64,000 bases of DNA from Massilia mucilaginosa (GTDB taxonomy: Bacteria; Pseudomonadota; Gammaproteobacteria; Burkholderiales; Burkholderiaceae_D). Where the stretch lies: assembly GCF_011682145.1 (NCBI RefSeq), contig NZ_WHJH01000015.1:62001-126000 (forward strand). The letters run 5' to 3'. The first letter of the stretch is position 1, and every line of letters starts with the position of its first letter. Under the pieces are notes generated by a model that saw only the letters and a program-made list of their open reading frames with translations, was not told where the DNA came from and did not search any database. Made by a program: the position numbers and the translations under genes. Shown here in pieces: positions 52,693 through 61,945 of the stretch.

Positions 52693-54536
52693 TGTCGTCC
52701 TCCACGGGGAAAGGCATGTTGATGATTGAGGCGCTGGTTTTCGTCGAAGCGCTGCTGGGTTGTTTCGGAAATCACGAAGGGGGCCAGGGTGCCCACGGTG
52801 CAGGCGTCGGTGAAGGCCGGCAGCTTGCCCGGATGTAAGCCGTCCGCCGAATGGTAATGGAAATTGCCATTGATGACGTCGCGTTCGCCGGCGCCGATCT
52901 CGCCGTCGAGCATGGCGACGATCTCCGGCCCCGGCGGGGCGAAGGCGGCGCTGTCGAGCGTCTTGTCGTTGACCACGCCATGCCAGTTGGTGCGCCAGTC
53001 GGCCGCCGCGCGCAGGAAGGTGATCCATTTCACGTCGTTGGTCTTGAGAATCTTGCTGATGCCGATGCAGAGATCGTAAGCGACCGCTTTCTGGCTGTGC
53101 ATGGGGTTGCTGACGATGCTCGAGTGGTAGGAGTTTTCCCCTTCGCGATTCATCCAGCGCGCCTTGGCCTGTTCCGCCGTCTCGCCCTCCAGCATGCCTT
53201 CCTGGCCCTTTTTGGTGTAGGGACTGGTGGCGCCGATGGAGGCGTCGATCGGGCCGTTCTGCAAGGCGGCGGCGCCCATGTCGGGCAGGAACGGCACATG
53301 CAGCGGCTCGGCGTTGATGAAGCGCTTGCGCCCGAAGGTGTGGCCGACATTCCACTTGAAGTGAATCTTGTACTGGTAGGGCGCGGAGCCGACCGGCGGC
53401 GCGTCCGCATTCTTGCCCAGTGGCGAGGCGAACATGCGCTGGTAAAAGCGGCTGCCGAGTTTCTGGCGCATGTCTTCGTACACGCCCCACCAGCCGATCC
53501 CCTGGATGTTGGGCAGGCCGACGGTGGCGTCGTCCGGGCTGAAGTAGAGAAACACCTTGCCGCGGTTGTCGCGCTCCATCCTGGCGGCCGCTTCCCACAG
53601 GCGGCCGACCACGCCGTCGCCGTCGGTCTTGAGGCTGGCGAAGGCGGGCACGGTGGCCGGCGACGTGGTCATGAAATCGGCCACGATCTTGCGCAAGGTT
53701 TCTTCGCGCGCGTGCGCGGTCTGCTGATCGCCGCCGGTCTGGAAGGTTTCGATGAACGGTTCTTCGAGGCTGTAGGGCGGGTTGTTGAGCACCACCGTAT
53801 CGGCCTTGATGCCGGCGCCTTCCTTGCCCAGCATGGCGTGCGCCAGCAGGGTGACGAAACAGCCCTGGCTGTGCGCGATGATATTGACCGGCTCGTTGGG
53901 CGACTTCTTGCGGATGATGCGCAGCAGGGCGGCCAGGCGCTGGGCCGCCAGCACCATGTAGGTCCGCGGCGGCGCGCTCAGCAGCGGGTGGGTGCCGTCG
54001 TCCGGATCGGCGCGCCGGATCGCCCAGTTGCGCCGGAAACCTTCGCCGAACATGTCGGGAATATTCGTGGTGGCGTTGGCGAACGGCCCGCCGTTCTTGC
54101 CGAAGCGCTTGTCGATCCGGTTGCCGTAGCGGTCCAGGTATTCCTTGTGCGGCTGTTCGGTGTCGGCCTGCGCGCTCTCTTCGCGGAAGCCCCAGTAGAA
54201 CGGGATCACCGACGAGGTGCCCTGGTCGGGCTTGCGCTGGAAGTACACCTTGTCCGGGTCGGGATGGATATCCTCGACCGTGTAGTCGCCGGTTTTCCTG
54301 GTGGGCGGCAGGGCCCAGTCGCCGGCCAGGATATCCTTGCGGTCCAGGCGCGTGTTCAGGCCGGCGCACAGGCCGGCCTCCTGTCTGGCGAAGGCTTCGC
54401 CCACATCGTTCACCCCGTGCACCAGGATGGTAATGCAGGGCATGCTGCGCTTGATCGGAATGCCCGCCGTCGACTTGCTGGTCAACAGGATCTGTTCTTC
54501 ATTGCCGGGTACCACCAGATTGTCCTGCTCGCTCAT
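52689..54536 (-). CDS. Tle3-type type VI secretion phospholipase effector
   Basis: From the ATG at 54536 the protein has 615 residues without a signal peptide. The alpha/beta-hydrolase core shows the oxyanion motif VHGVND (39-44) and the nucleophile elbow AHSQG with S223; a strand-helix order of this type and the long C-terminal region (about 330-600) fit the Tle3/DUF3274 lipases delivered by VgrG. Such enzymes hydrolyse membrane phospholipids in target cells. It overlaps the VgrG stop by 4 nt (ATGA), so it is co-translated with its likely carrier. The downstream lipoprotein and Tla3-like adaptor complete a known lipase set. Specificity (phospholipase A versus others) cannot be told. Confidence 0.82.
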   Translation of the reverse strand: MSEQDNLVVPGNEEQILLTSKSTAGIPIKRSMPCITILVHGVNDVGEAFARQEAGLCAGLNTRLDRKDILAGDWALPPTRKTGDYTVEDIHPDPDKVYFQRKPDQGTSSVIPFYWGFREESAQADTEQPHKEYLDRYGNRIDKRFGKNGGPFANATTNIPDMFGEGFRRNWAIRRADPDDGTHPLLSAPPRTYMVLAAQRLAALLRIIRKKSPNEPVNIIAHSQGCFVTLLAHAMLGKEGAGIKADTVVLNNPPYSLEEPFIETFQTGGDQQTAHAREETLRKIVADFMTTSPATVPAFASLKTDGDGVVGRLWEAAARMERDNRGKVFLYFSPDDATVGLPNIQGIGWWGVYEDMRQKLGSRFYQRMFASPLGKNADAPPVGSAPYQYKIHFKWNVGHTFGRKRFINAEPLHVPFLPDMGAAALQNGPIDASIGATSPYTKKGQEGMLEGETAEQAKARWMNREGENSYHSSIVSNPMHSQKAVAYDLCIGISKILKTNDVKWITFLRAAADWRTNWHGVVNDKTLDSAAFAPPGPEIVAMLDGEIGAGERDVINGNFHYHSADGLHPGKLPAFTDACTVGTLAPFVISETTQQRFDENQRLNHQHAFPRGGRH

Positions 54537-57133
54537 GCCTTGTCCTTCCAGACCTTGATATCGGCGATGCGCATCACGTCTTTCTCCGCCAGTTTGGTCA
54601 AGCCATCCTTGCCGGTCTTGCCTTCGATAAGCTGGCCGTCGTCGAGCTTGATTTTGTAGTTGTGATTGTCGAGTTTGTCGAGCTTGTCGCCATCGCGGTG
54701 CAGCATGAACTTGCGCCCGGTGCCGCCGACCTCGAACTTCGGCATGTCCTGCTTCATGCTGCCCGGCCCGGTGAACGCGCGCGCGGCCGACTTGAAGATC
54801 AGGTTGCCCGGACAAACGATTTCGATATTCCCGCCCGACAGTTTGATGTAGGCGCCGCCGCTGGTGAGCGTGATGTGCTTGTCGGCCGCCATCAGGATGT
54901 GGTCCTTGGTCGAGAGCATGGTGATGCTCTTGTCGGCCGTGATTTCGATGGCGTTGTGCTGCGCCTGCTGGATCAGTTTGCCCTTGTTGGCGATGCTGCG
55001 GATGTCGCCGTCGAGCGCGAACTGTTCGATATCCTTGCCGGCCGTTTGCAGGATCGACTTGCCGGCGTAGTGCTGCTGGTTGTGGCGGGCCACGGTGTCC
55101 ATGTTCTTGCCGGCAAAGTGGGTCTGGTCCATCGGGGTGGCGCTGGCGATGCCGGCCGCCGCCGTGAGCGCAATCACCGGCACCCCGCCCGGCATGCGGC
55201 CCTTGTCGCCGCTTTCGTCGCCGCTGCCGTGGCCGAGCGCGCTGACCGCCTCGGTCAGCGACTCTTGCGGCTTGGGATCGCGGGCGCCGCCTTCGTGCTG
55301 CTCGGCGGCCTCGCCCAGGCTCCTGGCCAGGTCCAGCGCCTGTTCCAGGCAGCGCACCAGCTCGTCGCGGCTCAGGGTGCCGCCGACGGCGCGCGTGCGT
55401 CCGTCGGTACTGAGCAGCAGGCCGCGCGACGCGCGCAGCGCGCCGGCGCCGTTGGTTTCCAGCGCGAAGCCTTCGCCACGGCTGTCCTTGCGCCCCATAT
55501 TGTCTTCGATGCGGGTGATGTGGCCGAGCGAGAGCTGGCTGTGCTGATGGTCGCTTTTGAGCTGGGCCTGGATCTGGCCGCCCGAATCGTCCAGCACCAG
55601 ATGGTTGCTGCGCCCGCCCGCCGCATTGCCGCCGCCGGGTGTCAGCTCGCGGCTGCGGATGCCCATCAGGGCTTTCTGGTCCGCCACCTTCCACGGCGGC
55701 ATATTGTTCTCGTTGTAGACCGCGCCCGAAATGATCGGCCGGTCGGGGTTGCCGTCGAGCCAGACCACCACCACTTCCTGGCCCTTGCGCGGAATCGCAT
55801 GCGCGCCCAGTTCGGCGCCGGCCCAGGGGCTGGACACGCGCAGCCAGGCCGAGCTGCGTTCATCGTTGCTGCCGACCCGGTCCCAGTGGAACTGCACGCG
55901 CACGCGGCCGTAGGCATCGGTGAACACATCCTCGCCGCCCGGGGTGACCACGGTGGCCGTCTGCGGCGCCAGGATGCGCGTTGGCGTGCTGTTGTAGCCG
56001 CGTCCCGGACGCCAGGGGATGCGCTTGCGGATGCAGGTGAAGTGGTTGCTGTAGTCGGACGGGGTATCGCCGTGCTGAAGGTAATTGTTGCTGATCGAAT
56101 GGTGCACGCCGACGATCAGGAACTCGTTCTGCCCGGCGCCGTCGGCGTCGTCATGGAAATGCTCGGCCAGGCGGAAGCTGCGGCCCGGCATGCTGAAGCG
56201 GTTATTCCCGCGCGCGGTAAAGTGCTTGCCGCTCGCTTCGATTTCTTCCATGCGCAGGCGGGCCTGGTCGGCCCCGGCGGCGCTGTCGGCAAAACCGTAG
56301 GCGCCGGTGTATTCGTAGGATTCGATCTTGAGTACCGTGCCCTGCTGGTTCACGGTCGGCACGTCCGTATGGGCCGGCTGCGGATGCTTGAAGTCGAAGC
56401 TGGCCAGCGCCACGCTGGCCGCGACCAGGTCGCGCACGGGCGACCAATCGCCGATCGCATCTTCTTCCAGCGCGCCGCCGTGGCGCTGGAAGCGCACGTC
56501 CGGCCTGCCGTCGATGGGCGCGGCCTGGGGCGAATCGTCCGACAGCACCAGCTTGTGCCCGCTGGCCGTGTGCTCGTACCAGTAATGCCAGCCGGCCGCT
56601 TCCCAGCGCCGGTGCAGGTAGTTGTGGTCGTCTTCGGCGAACTGGCAGGCCATGGTCATGCGCGTCTCGGGCGCGCGCAGGCGGCAATCCCAGTCGGGAT
56701 GGGTGCCGTAATCGTCGAAGATGCTGGTGGTCTGGTCGCGCAGGGTGGCGTCGTGGAAGACGTAGTTGTCGCGCCGCAGCTTGAGGTAGGCCAGCCAGGG
56801 TTTCAGGAGCATCGAGTAAAACGCCACGCTGCCATCGGTGCCGGTGAGCTGGAAGGCGAACACGTAGCCGTTGAAGTAGCGCAGGGAACCGTCGCCGCGC
56901 ACCAGTTCGATGGTGACCATCTTGCCCTGCACATCCTTGAGGGCGATGCTGGCGTTATCGGACAGCACTTCGAGGTTGTACTCGAAGTCGCGCGACAGTT
57001 CCTCGCGCGCCTCCAGGCGGTTGGCCAGCAGCACATCGTCCGGCCCGTCCGCGTGCGGAAAGGTCAGGCGCATGATGCGATTGTGTTGCCGGTTGAGCGC
57101 CATCGACGCGACCGCCGCAGAAATACTACCCAT
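54533..57133 (-). CDS. vgrG: VgrG spike protein of type VI secretion
   Basis: The 866-residue protein has the gp27-like N-terminal half (about 20-400) with SREELxx-type LEAREELSRDFEYNLEVLS, and the gp5-like OB fold with YGRVRVQFHWDR. A DUF2345-type beta-prism region starts about 540, and a C-terminal extension (about 800-866, GGTGRKFMLHRDGDKL) may bind the lipase. VgrG forms the trimeric tip of the secreted tube. No core type VI structural genes are in the window, so this is an orphan vgrG island. The gene starts the minus-strand effector operon. Confidence 0.95.
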   Translation of the reverse strand: MGSISAAVASMALNRQHNRIMRLTFPHADGPDDVLLANRLEAREELSRDFEYNLEVLSDNASIALKDVQGKMVTIELVRGDGSLRYFNGYVFAFQLTGTDGSVAFYSMLLKPWLAYLKLRRDNYVFHDATLRDQTTSIFDDYGTHPDWDCRLRAPETRMTMACQFAEDDHNYLHRRWEAAGWHYWYEHTASGHKLVLSDDSPQAAPIDGRPDVRFQRHGGALEEDAIGDWSPVRDLVAASVALASFDFKHPQPAHTDVPTVNQQGTVLKIESYEYTGAYGFADSAAGADQARLRMEEIEASGKHFTARGNNRFSMPGRSFRLAEHFHDDADGAGQNEFLIVGVHHSISNNYLQHGDTPSDYSNHFTCIRKRIPWRPGRGYNSTPTRILAPQTATVVTPGGEDVFTDAYGRVRVQFHWDRVGSNDERSSAWLRVSSPWAGAELGAHAIPRKGQEVVVVWLDGNPDRPIISGAVYNENNMPPWKVADQKALMGIRSRELTPGGGNAAGGRSNHLVLDDSGGQIQAQLKSDHQHSQLSLGHITRIEDNMGRKDSRGEGFALETNGAGALRASRGLLLSTDGRTRAVGGTLSRDELVRCLEQALDLARSLGEAAEQHEGGARDPKPQESLTEAVSALGHGSGDESGDKGRMPGGVPVIALTAAAGIASATPMDQTHFAGKNMDTVARHNQQHYAGKSILQTAGKDIEQFALDGDIRSIANKGKLIQQAQHNAIEITADKSITMLSTKDHILMAADKHITLTSGGAYIKLSGGNIEIVCPGNLIFKSAARAFTGPGSMKQDMPKFEVGGTGRKFMLHRDGDKLDKLDNHNYKIKLDDGQLIEGKTGKDGLTKLAEKDVMRIADIKVWKDKA

Positions 57134-57526
57134 AAGAATTGCTTCCTTAATCAGGCGTTATATAACCATAAAGCATAGTATCTGAACAACGTGTTGACTG
57201 TCAGTCATATTGCTTAAAAATAATTGGTGTGTATTTACGTGCAAGTCGCTGCTGCGGGGCAAGCCGGGGGCCGGGGCGATGCGGCAAAACAACAGATGAG
57301 CTTGCTGGTATGGGGATCGTGCCCCAAAAATCGGGAATCCGGCGCGCGTGATGGGCGGCGTGGCGTGGGGGCGATCACCTTTGCAGTTGTGCAGGTTGGG
57401 CAGAGCCGCCCTCGTTATCGTTTCACATCTGCCGATTCTATTAGACGCGGCATCGTGGGTATCCAGGTGCTACCTGTTCGTTGCCATCGACGCTGTCGCG
57501 GGCGCTCGCCTGCCTGCAAAAATCGC
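57134..57526. other. 393-nt non-coding stretch upstream of vgrG
   Basis: The part next to vgrG is AT-rich (about 57150-57240, including TTAAAAATAATTGG) and probably carries the promoter of the effector operon. ORFs across it lack ribosome sites and continue antisense into the PEP-CTERM gene, so they are rejected. No terminator hairpin was recognised. Confidence 0.55.
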
Positions 57527-58384
57527 TCAGCCAACCCGCTTGCGGCGCGCCGCACCGGCGACCAGCGCCAGACCGGCAATCAGCATCGCATAGGTCGCCG
57601 GTTCCGGCACCGGACTGGTCGATAGCGTCGTGTCGACCGATTCAGCGTTGGCCGACACGCCGATCCACAGCTTCAGGTTCCGCGATGTCGACTTCGTGTT
57701 CTGGAACATGATCGATAAGCGCTCGCTTGCCGACTGCGAGAACGGCAGGTCCGGGTTGCTATTGCCGAGCGGCGCTGTCAACTTGAACGTCGCGCTCGCA
57801 TTCGGGTAGGCACTAGACCATGTGTCGTCGAAGCGCATGGAGGCCTGGAAGTTGGAATTTTCCCTCAGGATATTTGTACGTGGCAGTGACGTCGCCACGC
57901 TGCCACTGGCGTCGGCGAAGAAGTTGATCTGCGTACCAGGCGAGAGGACGAATTCTTCGATCAACATGACATTCCGGGCGCGCGCCGACCGCTTATAGCC
58001 GACGCTGCCCGTGGTCGACGCGGCCGTGTGAAAGGCCAGGTTCTGGAAATGTTGTCCGCTGACGGTCGCGACCATGGTGCCCTGGGGGACGGAAACGCTG
58101 GCATCGAGATCGCGGCTATACAGCGCGCGTGTCACGTCCTCGCTGGCCTCTCGCGTGGTGCGTAGTCCGCTCTCGTTGATCTCGGCGCCCGCCACCGTGC
58201 CAGGGTAGCTGGGATTGTGCGGCTTGACGATCGAGAGCGATGGCGCGATGCCGTCGTTTGGCAGCAGGTCCACCAGCGAGTACGAAAAATTGTTCAATGT
58301 GCCTTCTGCGCTCACTTGCGCGCTGGCGGACAGCGGGGCGGCGAACGTTACGCTTAATGCCAGCGCGGTAACAATTGTCTTCAT
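57527..58384 (-). CDS. PEP-CTERM exported protein, paralog A
   Basis: From the ATG at 58384 the protein has 285 residues with a signal peptide ending near ASAQ (residue 23). The C-terminal sorting signal is complete: SPVPEPATYAMLIAGLALVAG then RRKR. It should be processed by an exosortase and attached at the outer surface. The N-terminal mature part (AEGTLNNFSYSLVDLLPNDG) is nearly the same as in the next gene, showing tandem paralogy. The biochemical role is unknown. No exosortase or EPS gene is in the window. Confidence 0.9.
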   Translation of the reverse strand: MKTIVTALALSVTFAAPLSASAQVSAEGTLNNFSYSLVDLLPNDGIAPSLSIVKPHNPSYPGTVAGAEINESGLRTTREASEDVTRALYSRDLDASVSVPQGTMVATVSGQHFQNLAFHTAASTTGSVGYKRSARARNVMLIEEFVLSPGTQINFFADASGSVATSLPRTNILRENSNFQASMRFDDTWSSAYPNASATFKLTAPLGNSNPDLPFSQSASERLSIMFQNTKSTSRNLKLWIGVSANAESVDTTLSTSPVPEPATYAMLIAGLALVAGAARRKRVG

Positions 58385-58470
58385 GAAAATCCTTGGTGGG
58401 TAATGAGCGGGTCTTACACAGAATGCGGCAAGCCAGTGCGCTACACGGGGAGGCGCCGTCCGGCAATCGT

Positions 58471-59343
58471 TCATTTGCCTCGGACCGCCCGGCGGCGACG
58501 GACTGCGCCGGTGACCATGGCCAGTCCGGCAAGCAGCATGGCCGTGGTGGCCGGCTCAGGTACGGGGCTTGCTTGCAGCGGGCCGGCGTCATAGGTGCGC
58601 GCAAGCGAGACCAAGCTGATGTCCAGCTTCAGATTCGATGAAAACGCCGAGTCGTTGTCGAACGTGATCCAGACGCGCTCGCTGGCAGACATCGTCGCCG
58701 GAGGACTGTCGCCGAGCTTGCCGTTCGATGCTGCCACGCCGATGCGTTTTGATGCGAATCCGGTCTGGCTGTTTTGCACGTAGGCCTGTAAGGAAAAATT
58801 CGCCTGGGTTTGCGCATGTTCCTGGAGCGCATTGCCTTTTGGCAGCGTGGTCAAGGCGCTGCCGTTGAAATCTGCGAAAAACGACACCTGCGTGCCCGGC
58901 GAGAGCACAAATTCGGTGATCTTGGAACTGGCGTACGAACTGACCGACCGGTGTGTCGCCGGGGTGCTGGTCGTCGACGCCACGGTGTGCAATTGCAATG
59001 AATGAAAATCCGTACCAGTCACGCTCGCGTTTCCCATGCCGGCAGGCGTGCCGAGCTTGGTCGCGAGGTCGCGGTTATACCGCGTTGTGGATTGCTGGCG
59101 GTTGTCGCTAAACTCCGGATCAACGGTGTCGAACTGCCTCAGATAGCTGGACACGTCGCTGCCGCCGGCATCCTCCTTGGGCCGGACGATGCTGAGGGAC
59201 GGGCCAATGCCATCGTCGGGCAACAAGTCGATCAGCGTGTACGAGAAATTGGTCAGGCTACCCTCGGCGCGAATCTGCGCGTGGGCCACTATCGGTGACG
59301 CCAGCGTGGCCGCCATGACCACACCTACGGCGAATTTGTTCAT
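58471..59343 (-). CDS. PEP-CTERM exported protein, paralog B
   Basis: From the ATG at 59343 the protein has 290 residues with a signal peptide ending AHAQ (residue 23). It shares AEGSLTNFSYTLIDLLPDDG and LSPGTQVSFFADFNGS with paralog A and ends in SPVPEPATTAMLLAGLAMVTG followed by RRRR, the PEP-CTERM sorting signal. It sits 86 nt upstream of paralog A in the same direction. Divergence between the two in the middle regions suggests an old duplication. Function unknown; surface location is inferred from the sorting signal. Confidence 0.9.
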   Translation of the reverse strand: MNKFAVGVVMAATLASPIVAHAQIRAEGSLTNFSYTLIDLLPDDGIGPSLSIVRPKEDAGGSDVSSYLRQFDTVDPEFSDNRQQSTTRYNRDLATKLGTPAGMGNASVTGTDFHSLQLHTVASTTSTPATHRSVSSYASSKITEFVLSPGTQVSFFADFNGSALTTLPKGNALQEHAQTQANFSLQAYVQNSQTGFASKRIGVAASNGKLGDSPPATMSASERVWITFDNDSAFSSNLKLDISLVSLARTYDAGPLQASPVPEPATTAMLLAGLAMVTGAVRRRRAVRGK

Positions 59344-59541
59344 GGGTTGCCTTAGTCGATTGACAATATTGTCGAAAAGGACAATATACCAGTGCGCGTT
59401 GCGCATGCGATGGCTTGTTGCTAATTGATCACAAGATTCACCCTGATATCCGACTTCCGGCTCAGTTGCGGCGCTGCTTGGCCATCAAGGCCCTTCTTTC
59501 CGTCCGCATGGGCGGCAAGAGCATGGCGCGCTCGTGCCGGA

Positions 59542-61176
59542 TCAAATCCGGTCCAGCAACTGTTGTCCGGCCCGCTCGCTGAGCACCAGCACCAGCTTGA
59601 GCCTGGCGCGGGTCATGCCCACGAACAGCTTGCGCAGGACCAGCGCGTCGAGCTGTTCGAAGTCGATTTCGGTGAAAATCACCGCCGGCGCCGACTGGCC
59701 CTTGAAGCGGTACACCGACTCTGCCAGCAAGCCGCCGTCGCGGTAGATCGGGGTGCCGAACAGGTCGTATTCGCCGGTGAAGGAGTGCAGCGTGTGCGCC
59801 TCGCTGAGTTTGTCGAGGCGCAGGATGGCCGACTTGTCGCGGCCGCGAAACGAGGCGATGGCGATATCGTGGCGCGCGAAGCCGGCACCCAGGCACAGGG
59901 TGACCGCGCGCCGCGTCTGCGCCAGCATGGCCTCGGTGTCGCCGTCCGGATACATCAGCTCCTCGATGTCGGCACCCTTGAAGGGGCTGCCGGCCTGCAC
60001 CGGTGGATGGACGGCGCCGATCGAGGCCAGCATGTCGATGATCTGGCGCGGGCTGCGGAAGTTGGTGTCGGAATGCAAGGTGACCCAGCCCGGCAGCGGC
60101 ACCGTGGGGCGCCCGTACAGGTTCTGGTTGGGGTCTTCCAGCCAGATGGCGCGGCCCTCGTCCTTGAGCATGCGCAGCAGGATGTCGCGCCAGGCCAGCG
60201 AAAAATCCTGGCCCTCGTCGACGATCAGCACATCGTATTTCCAGCTCTCCGGCAGGGCGGCGCCGGCCATGCGCGCTTCGATCCGGTCCCACACGCCGGG
60301 CGCGGCGTAGTCGGGAATGTGGCCCTGGGCGCGCAGGAAGGCGTCGCTGAGCATGTGGAAGGTCGCCACCCGTCCGCCGGCGGGCACCAGCTGCCCGATA
60401 TGGTCCGCCAGCGGCCGGTTGTAGCACACGTACAGGGGCGCCAGGCCGGCCTCGATGGCACCCGCGTATTCGGCCAGCGCCAGCTGGGTCTTGCCGCTGC
60501 CGGCGGTGCCGGACACGCGCAGGCGGAACGGGGCAAATTCCAGCTTGCGGGCCCAGATCGCCAGCCCGCCCGACAGGCGCGTGACCATGGCCGCCGCATT
60601 GCCGATCATGGCGCTCGGATCGGGCCGCAGGCTGAGCATGTTGCCGAGGAAGCGCGTGACCTTCTCGAACTGCTCGCCCGGTTTGCTGTCGGTGATGGGC
60701 AGGATCTCGCGGATCACCCGCGCCAGGCGGTCTTTATTGGTGGCGTCGATGATGTGGCGCGGATCGATCCCCGCCAGTTGCGCATTGCGCACCAGGTAGT
60801 CGGGGCAGTACAGCAGGTAATCGATGGACAGTTCGCCGCCGAAGCGCTCGCTCAGGCCTTTGATGGAGCGCAGCAGGTGGTTGGCGACCTTGCGCGGCTT
60901 GCCCTCGTAGTGCTTGACCAGGCCGTCGGCCGTTTCGTTGAGCAGGCCCGATTTCTGCTCGATCAGCAGCAGGCGCCCGTTCGGCGCGACGAGGATGAAG
61001 TCGATCTCGCCGAAGGCCGAAAAACCGTTCTCGACATTGGTCCAGTGCACGCCGTGGTAGATGCGGTACGGGGCATCAAGCAGGGTGCGTTCGAGATAGC
61101 CCAGCGTCTCGATCTCGCGCACGGCGGTGCCGGTGACCGCCATCTCTTGCCAGCCGGTAGGATGAATGTGGGCCAT
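59542..61176 (-). CDS. NERD-domain SF1 helicase
   Basis: The 544-residue protein joins an N-terminal NERD nuclease-related domain (about 20-125, with GEIDFILVAPNGRLLLIEQKSG, where Glu, Asp and the E-x-K set are present) to a UvrD/SF1-type helicase. Helicase signatures are GTAGSGKTQLA (Walker A), VLIVDEGQDF (Walker B), NFRSPRQI and the late RKLFVGMTRARLKLVLV. NERD-helicases are thought to process nucleic acids; some belong to defence islands. Here it is alone between PEP-CTERM genes, so a repair role is equally possible. No start problem: the ATG lies at the natural N-terminus. Confidence 0.88.
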   Translation of the reverse strand: MAHIHPTGWQEMAVTGTAVREIETLGYLERTLLDAPYRIYHGVHWTNVENGFSAFGEIDFILVAPNGRLLLIEQKSGLLNETADGLVKHYEGKPRKVANHLLRSIKGLSERFGGELSIDYLLYCPDYLVRNAQLAGIDPRHIIDATNKDRLARVIREILPITDSKPGEQFEKVTRFLGNMLSLRPDPSAMIGNAAAMVTRLSGGLAIWARKLEFAPFRLRVSGTAGSGKTQLALAEYAGAIEAGLAPLYVCYNRPLADHIGQLVPAGGRVATFHMLSDAFLRAQGHIPDYAAPGVWDRIEARMAGAALPESWKYDVLIVDEGQDFSLAWRDILLRMLKDEGRAIWLEDPNQNLYGRPTVPLPGWVTLHSDTNFRSPRQIIDMLASIGAVHPPVQAGSPFKGADIEELMYPDGDTEAMLAQTRRAVTLCLGAGFARHDIAIASFRGRDKSAILRLDKLSEAHTLHSFTGEYDLFGTPIYRDGGLLAESVYRFKGQSAPAVIFTEIDFEQLDALVLRKLFVGMTRARLKLVLVLSERAGQQLLDRI

Positions 61177-61339
61177 GGAATGGGGCGCTGCGCTGTGGTG
61201 GTGAATGTAATATTGTATGTCTGCTTACAGGGAAGAACCGCACGCTTGCGCGCGTGCGCTATTTGTTGTCGATGCGGCATTTGTACGACACTTTATAGAT
61301 GCCAATTTGTTAATCTGGTGGTTCATCCAGGAGACCACC

Positions 61340-61891
61340 ATGCTCAAACGTTCCTTGCTCACCGCCGCCATTGGCGCCGCCATGCTGGCGCCCGCCGCCC
61401 AGGCGGCATCGACCCTCAGTCAGTTTACCTATACCGGCTTCTTGCACGAAGAAGCGGGGCAGTTCCTGCCGAACGCGCAGATCTACGGGTATTTCGAAAC
61501 CGAGGATCTGAACGGCGACGGGGTACTGGAACGCAGCGAGGTGACTTCCTTCGTGCTCAACGGCCAGCAATATGTCGGCTGGTGCGGCCCGGAAGTGTTC
61601 CTGTGCGGATTATTCGAATTTTCCTATGCGCCCGGCGCGGCCCTCAGTTTCAATACCGCCTGGAGCACCGACCCATGGAACGAGAACGGCGTCGCGGGCG
61701 GCGAGGCGACCAGCGGCTTCGAGGTCAGGGAATATTCATTCTGGAACGGCAACGCGGCGTCGTATACCTTGCGCTGGACCGAGGACACCATGTTCGAGAT
61801 TTCGCCGGTGCCCGAGCCGGCCACCTATGGCATGCTGGCGCTGGGGCTGGGCGTGCTGGCGCTGCGCAGCCGGCGCCCGCGCCGCCCGTAG
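61340..61891 (+). CDS. PEP-CTERM exported protein, type C
   Basis: From the ATG at 61340 (AGGAG 6 nt upstream) the protein has 183 residues with a signal peptide ending AQAA (residue 22). The C-terminus SPVPEPATYGMLALGLGVLAL followed by RSRRPRR is a PEP-CTERM signal. The middle contains an EF-hand-like DLNGDGVLERSE, possibly a calcium site. It is not closely related to paralogs A and B. The 163 nt upstream hold its promoter and that of the divergent helicase. Function unknown. Confidence 0.9.
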   Translation: MLKRSLLTAAIGAAMLAPAAQAASTLSQFTYTGFLHEEAGQFLPNAQIYGYFETEDLNGDGVLERSEVTSFVLNGQQYVGWCGPEVFLCGLFEFSYAPGAALSFNTAWSTDPWNENGVAGGEATSGFEVREYSFWNGNAASYTLRWTEDTMFEISPVPEPATYGMLALGLGVLALRSRRPRRP

Positions 61892-61917
61892 GCGGAGCGG
61901 GCAAGCCCTTTCAGGCG

Positions 61918-61938
61918 CGCCGCCCGGCCCGGGCGGCG
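61918..61938. terminator. GC-rich hairpin between convergent genes
   Basis: GCCGCCCG (61919-61926) pairs with CGGGCGGC (61930-61937) around a 3-nt loop, extended by one pair at 61918/61938. It lies between the stops of the PEP-CTERM gene (61891) and the convergent membrane-protein gene (61946). There is no T-run, so it may work by Rho-dependent or bidirectional pausing. Confidence 0.5.
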
Positions 61939-61945
61939 GTTGCGC

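Noticed and set aside
52689-55694. 1001-codon frame containing the lipase with a long N-terminal extension
   Set aside because: The extension is an out-of-frame reading of vgrG; the ATG at 54536 overlapping the vgrG stop is the natural start.
54662-57178. 838-codon plus-strand frame opposite vgrG
   Set aside because: Antisense shadow; VgrG domains are complete on the other strand.
57224-57625. 133-codon frame in the vgrG upstream region
   Set aside because: No ribosome site, no motif, and its end is antisense to the PEP-CTERM signal of paralog A.
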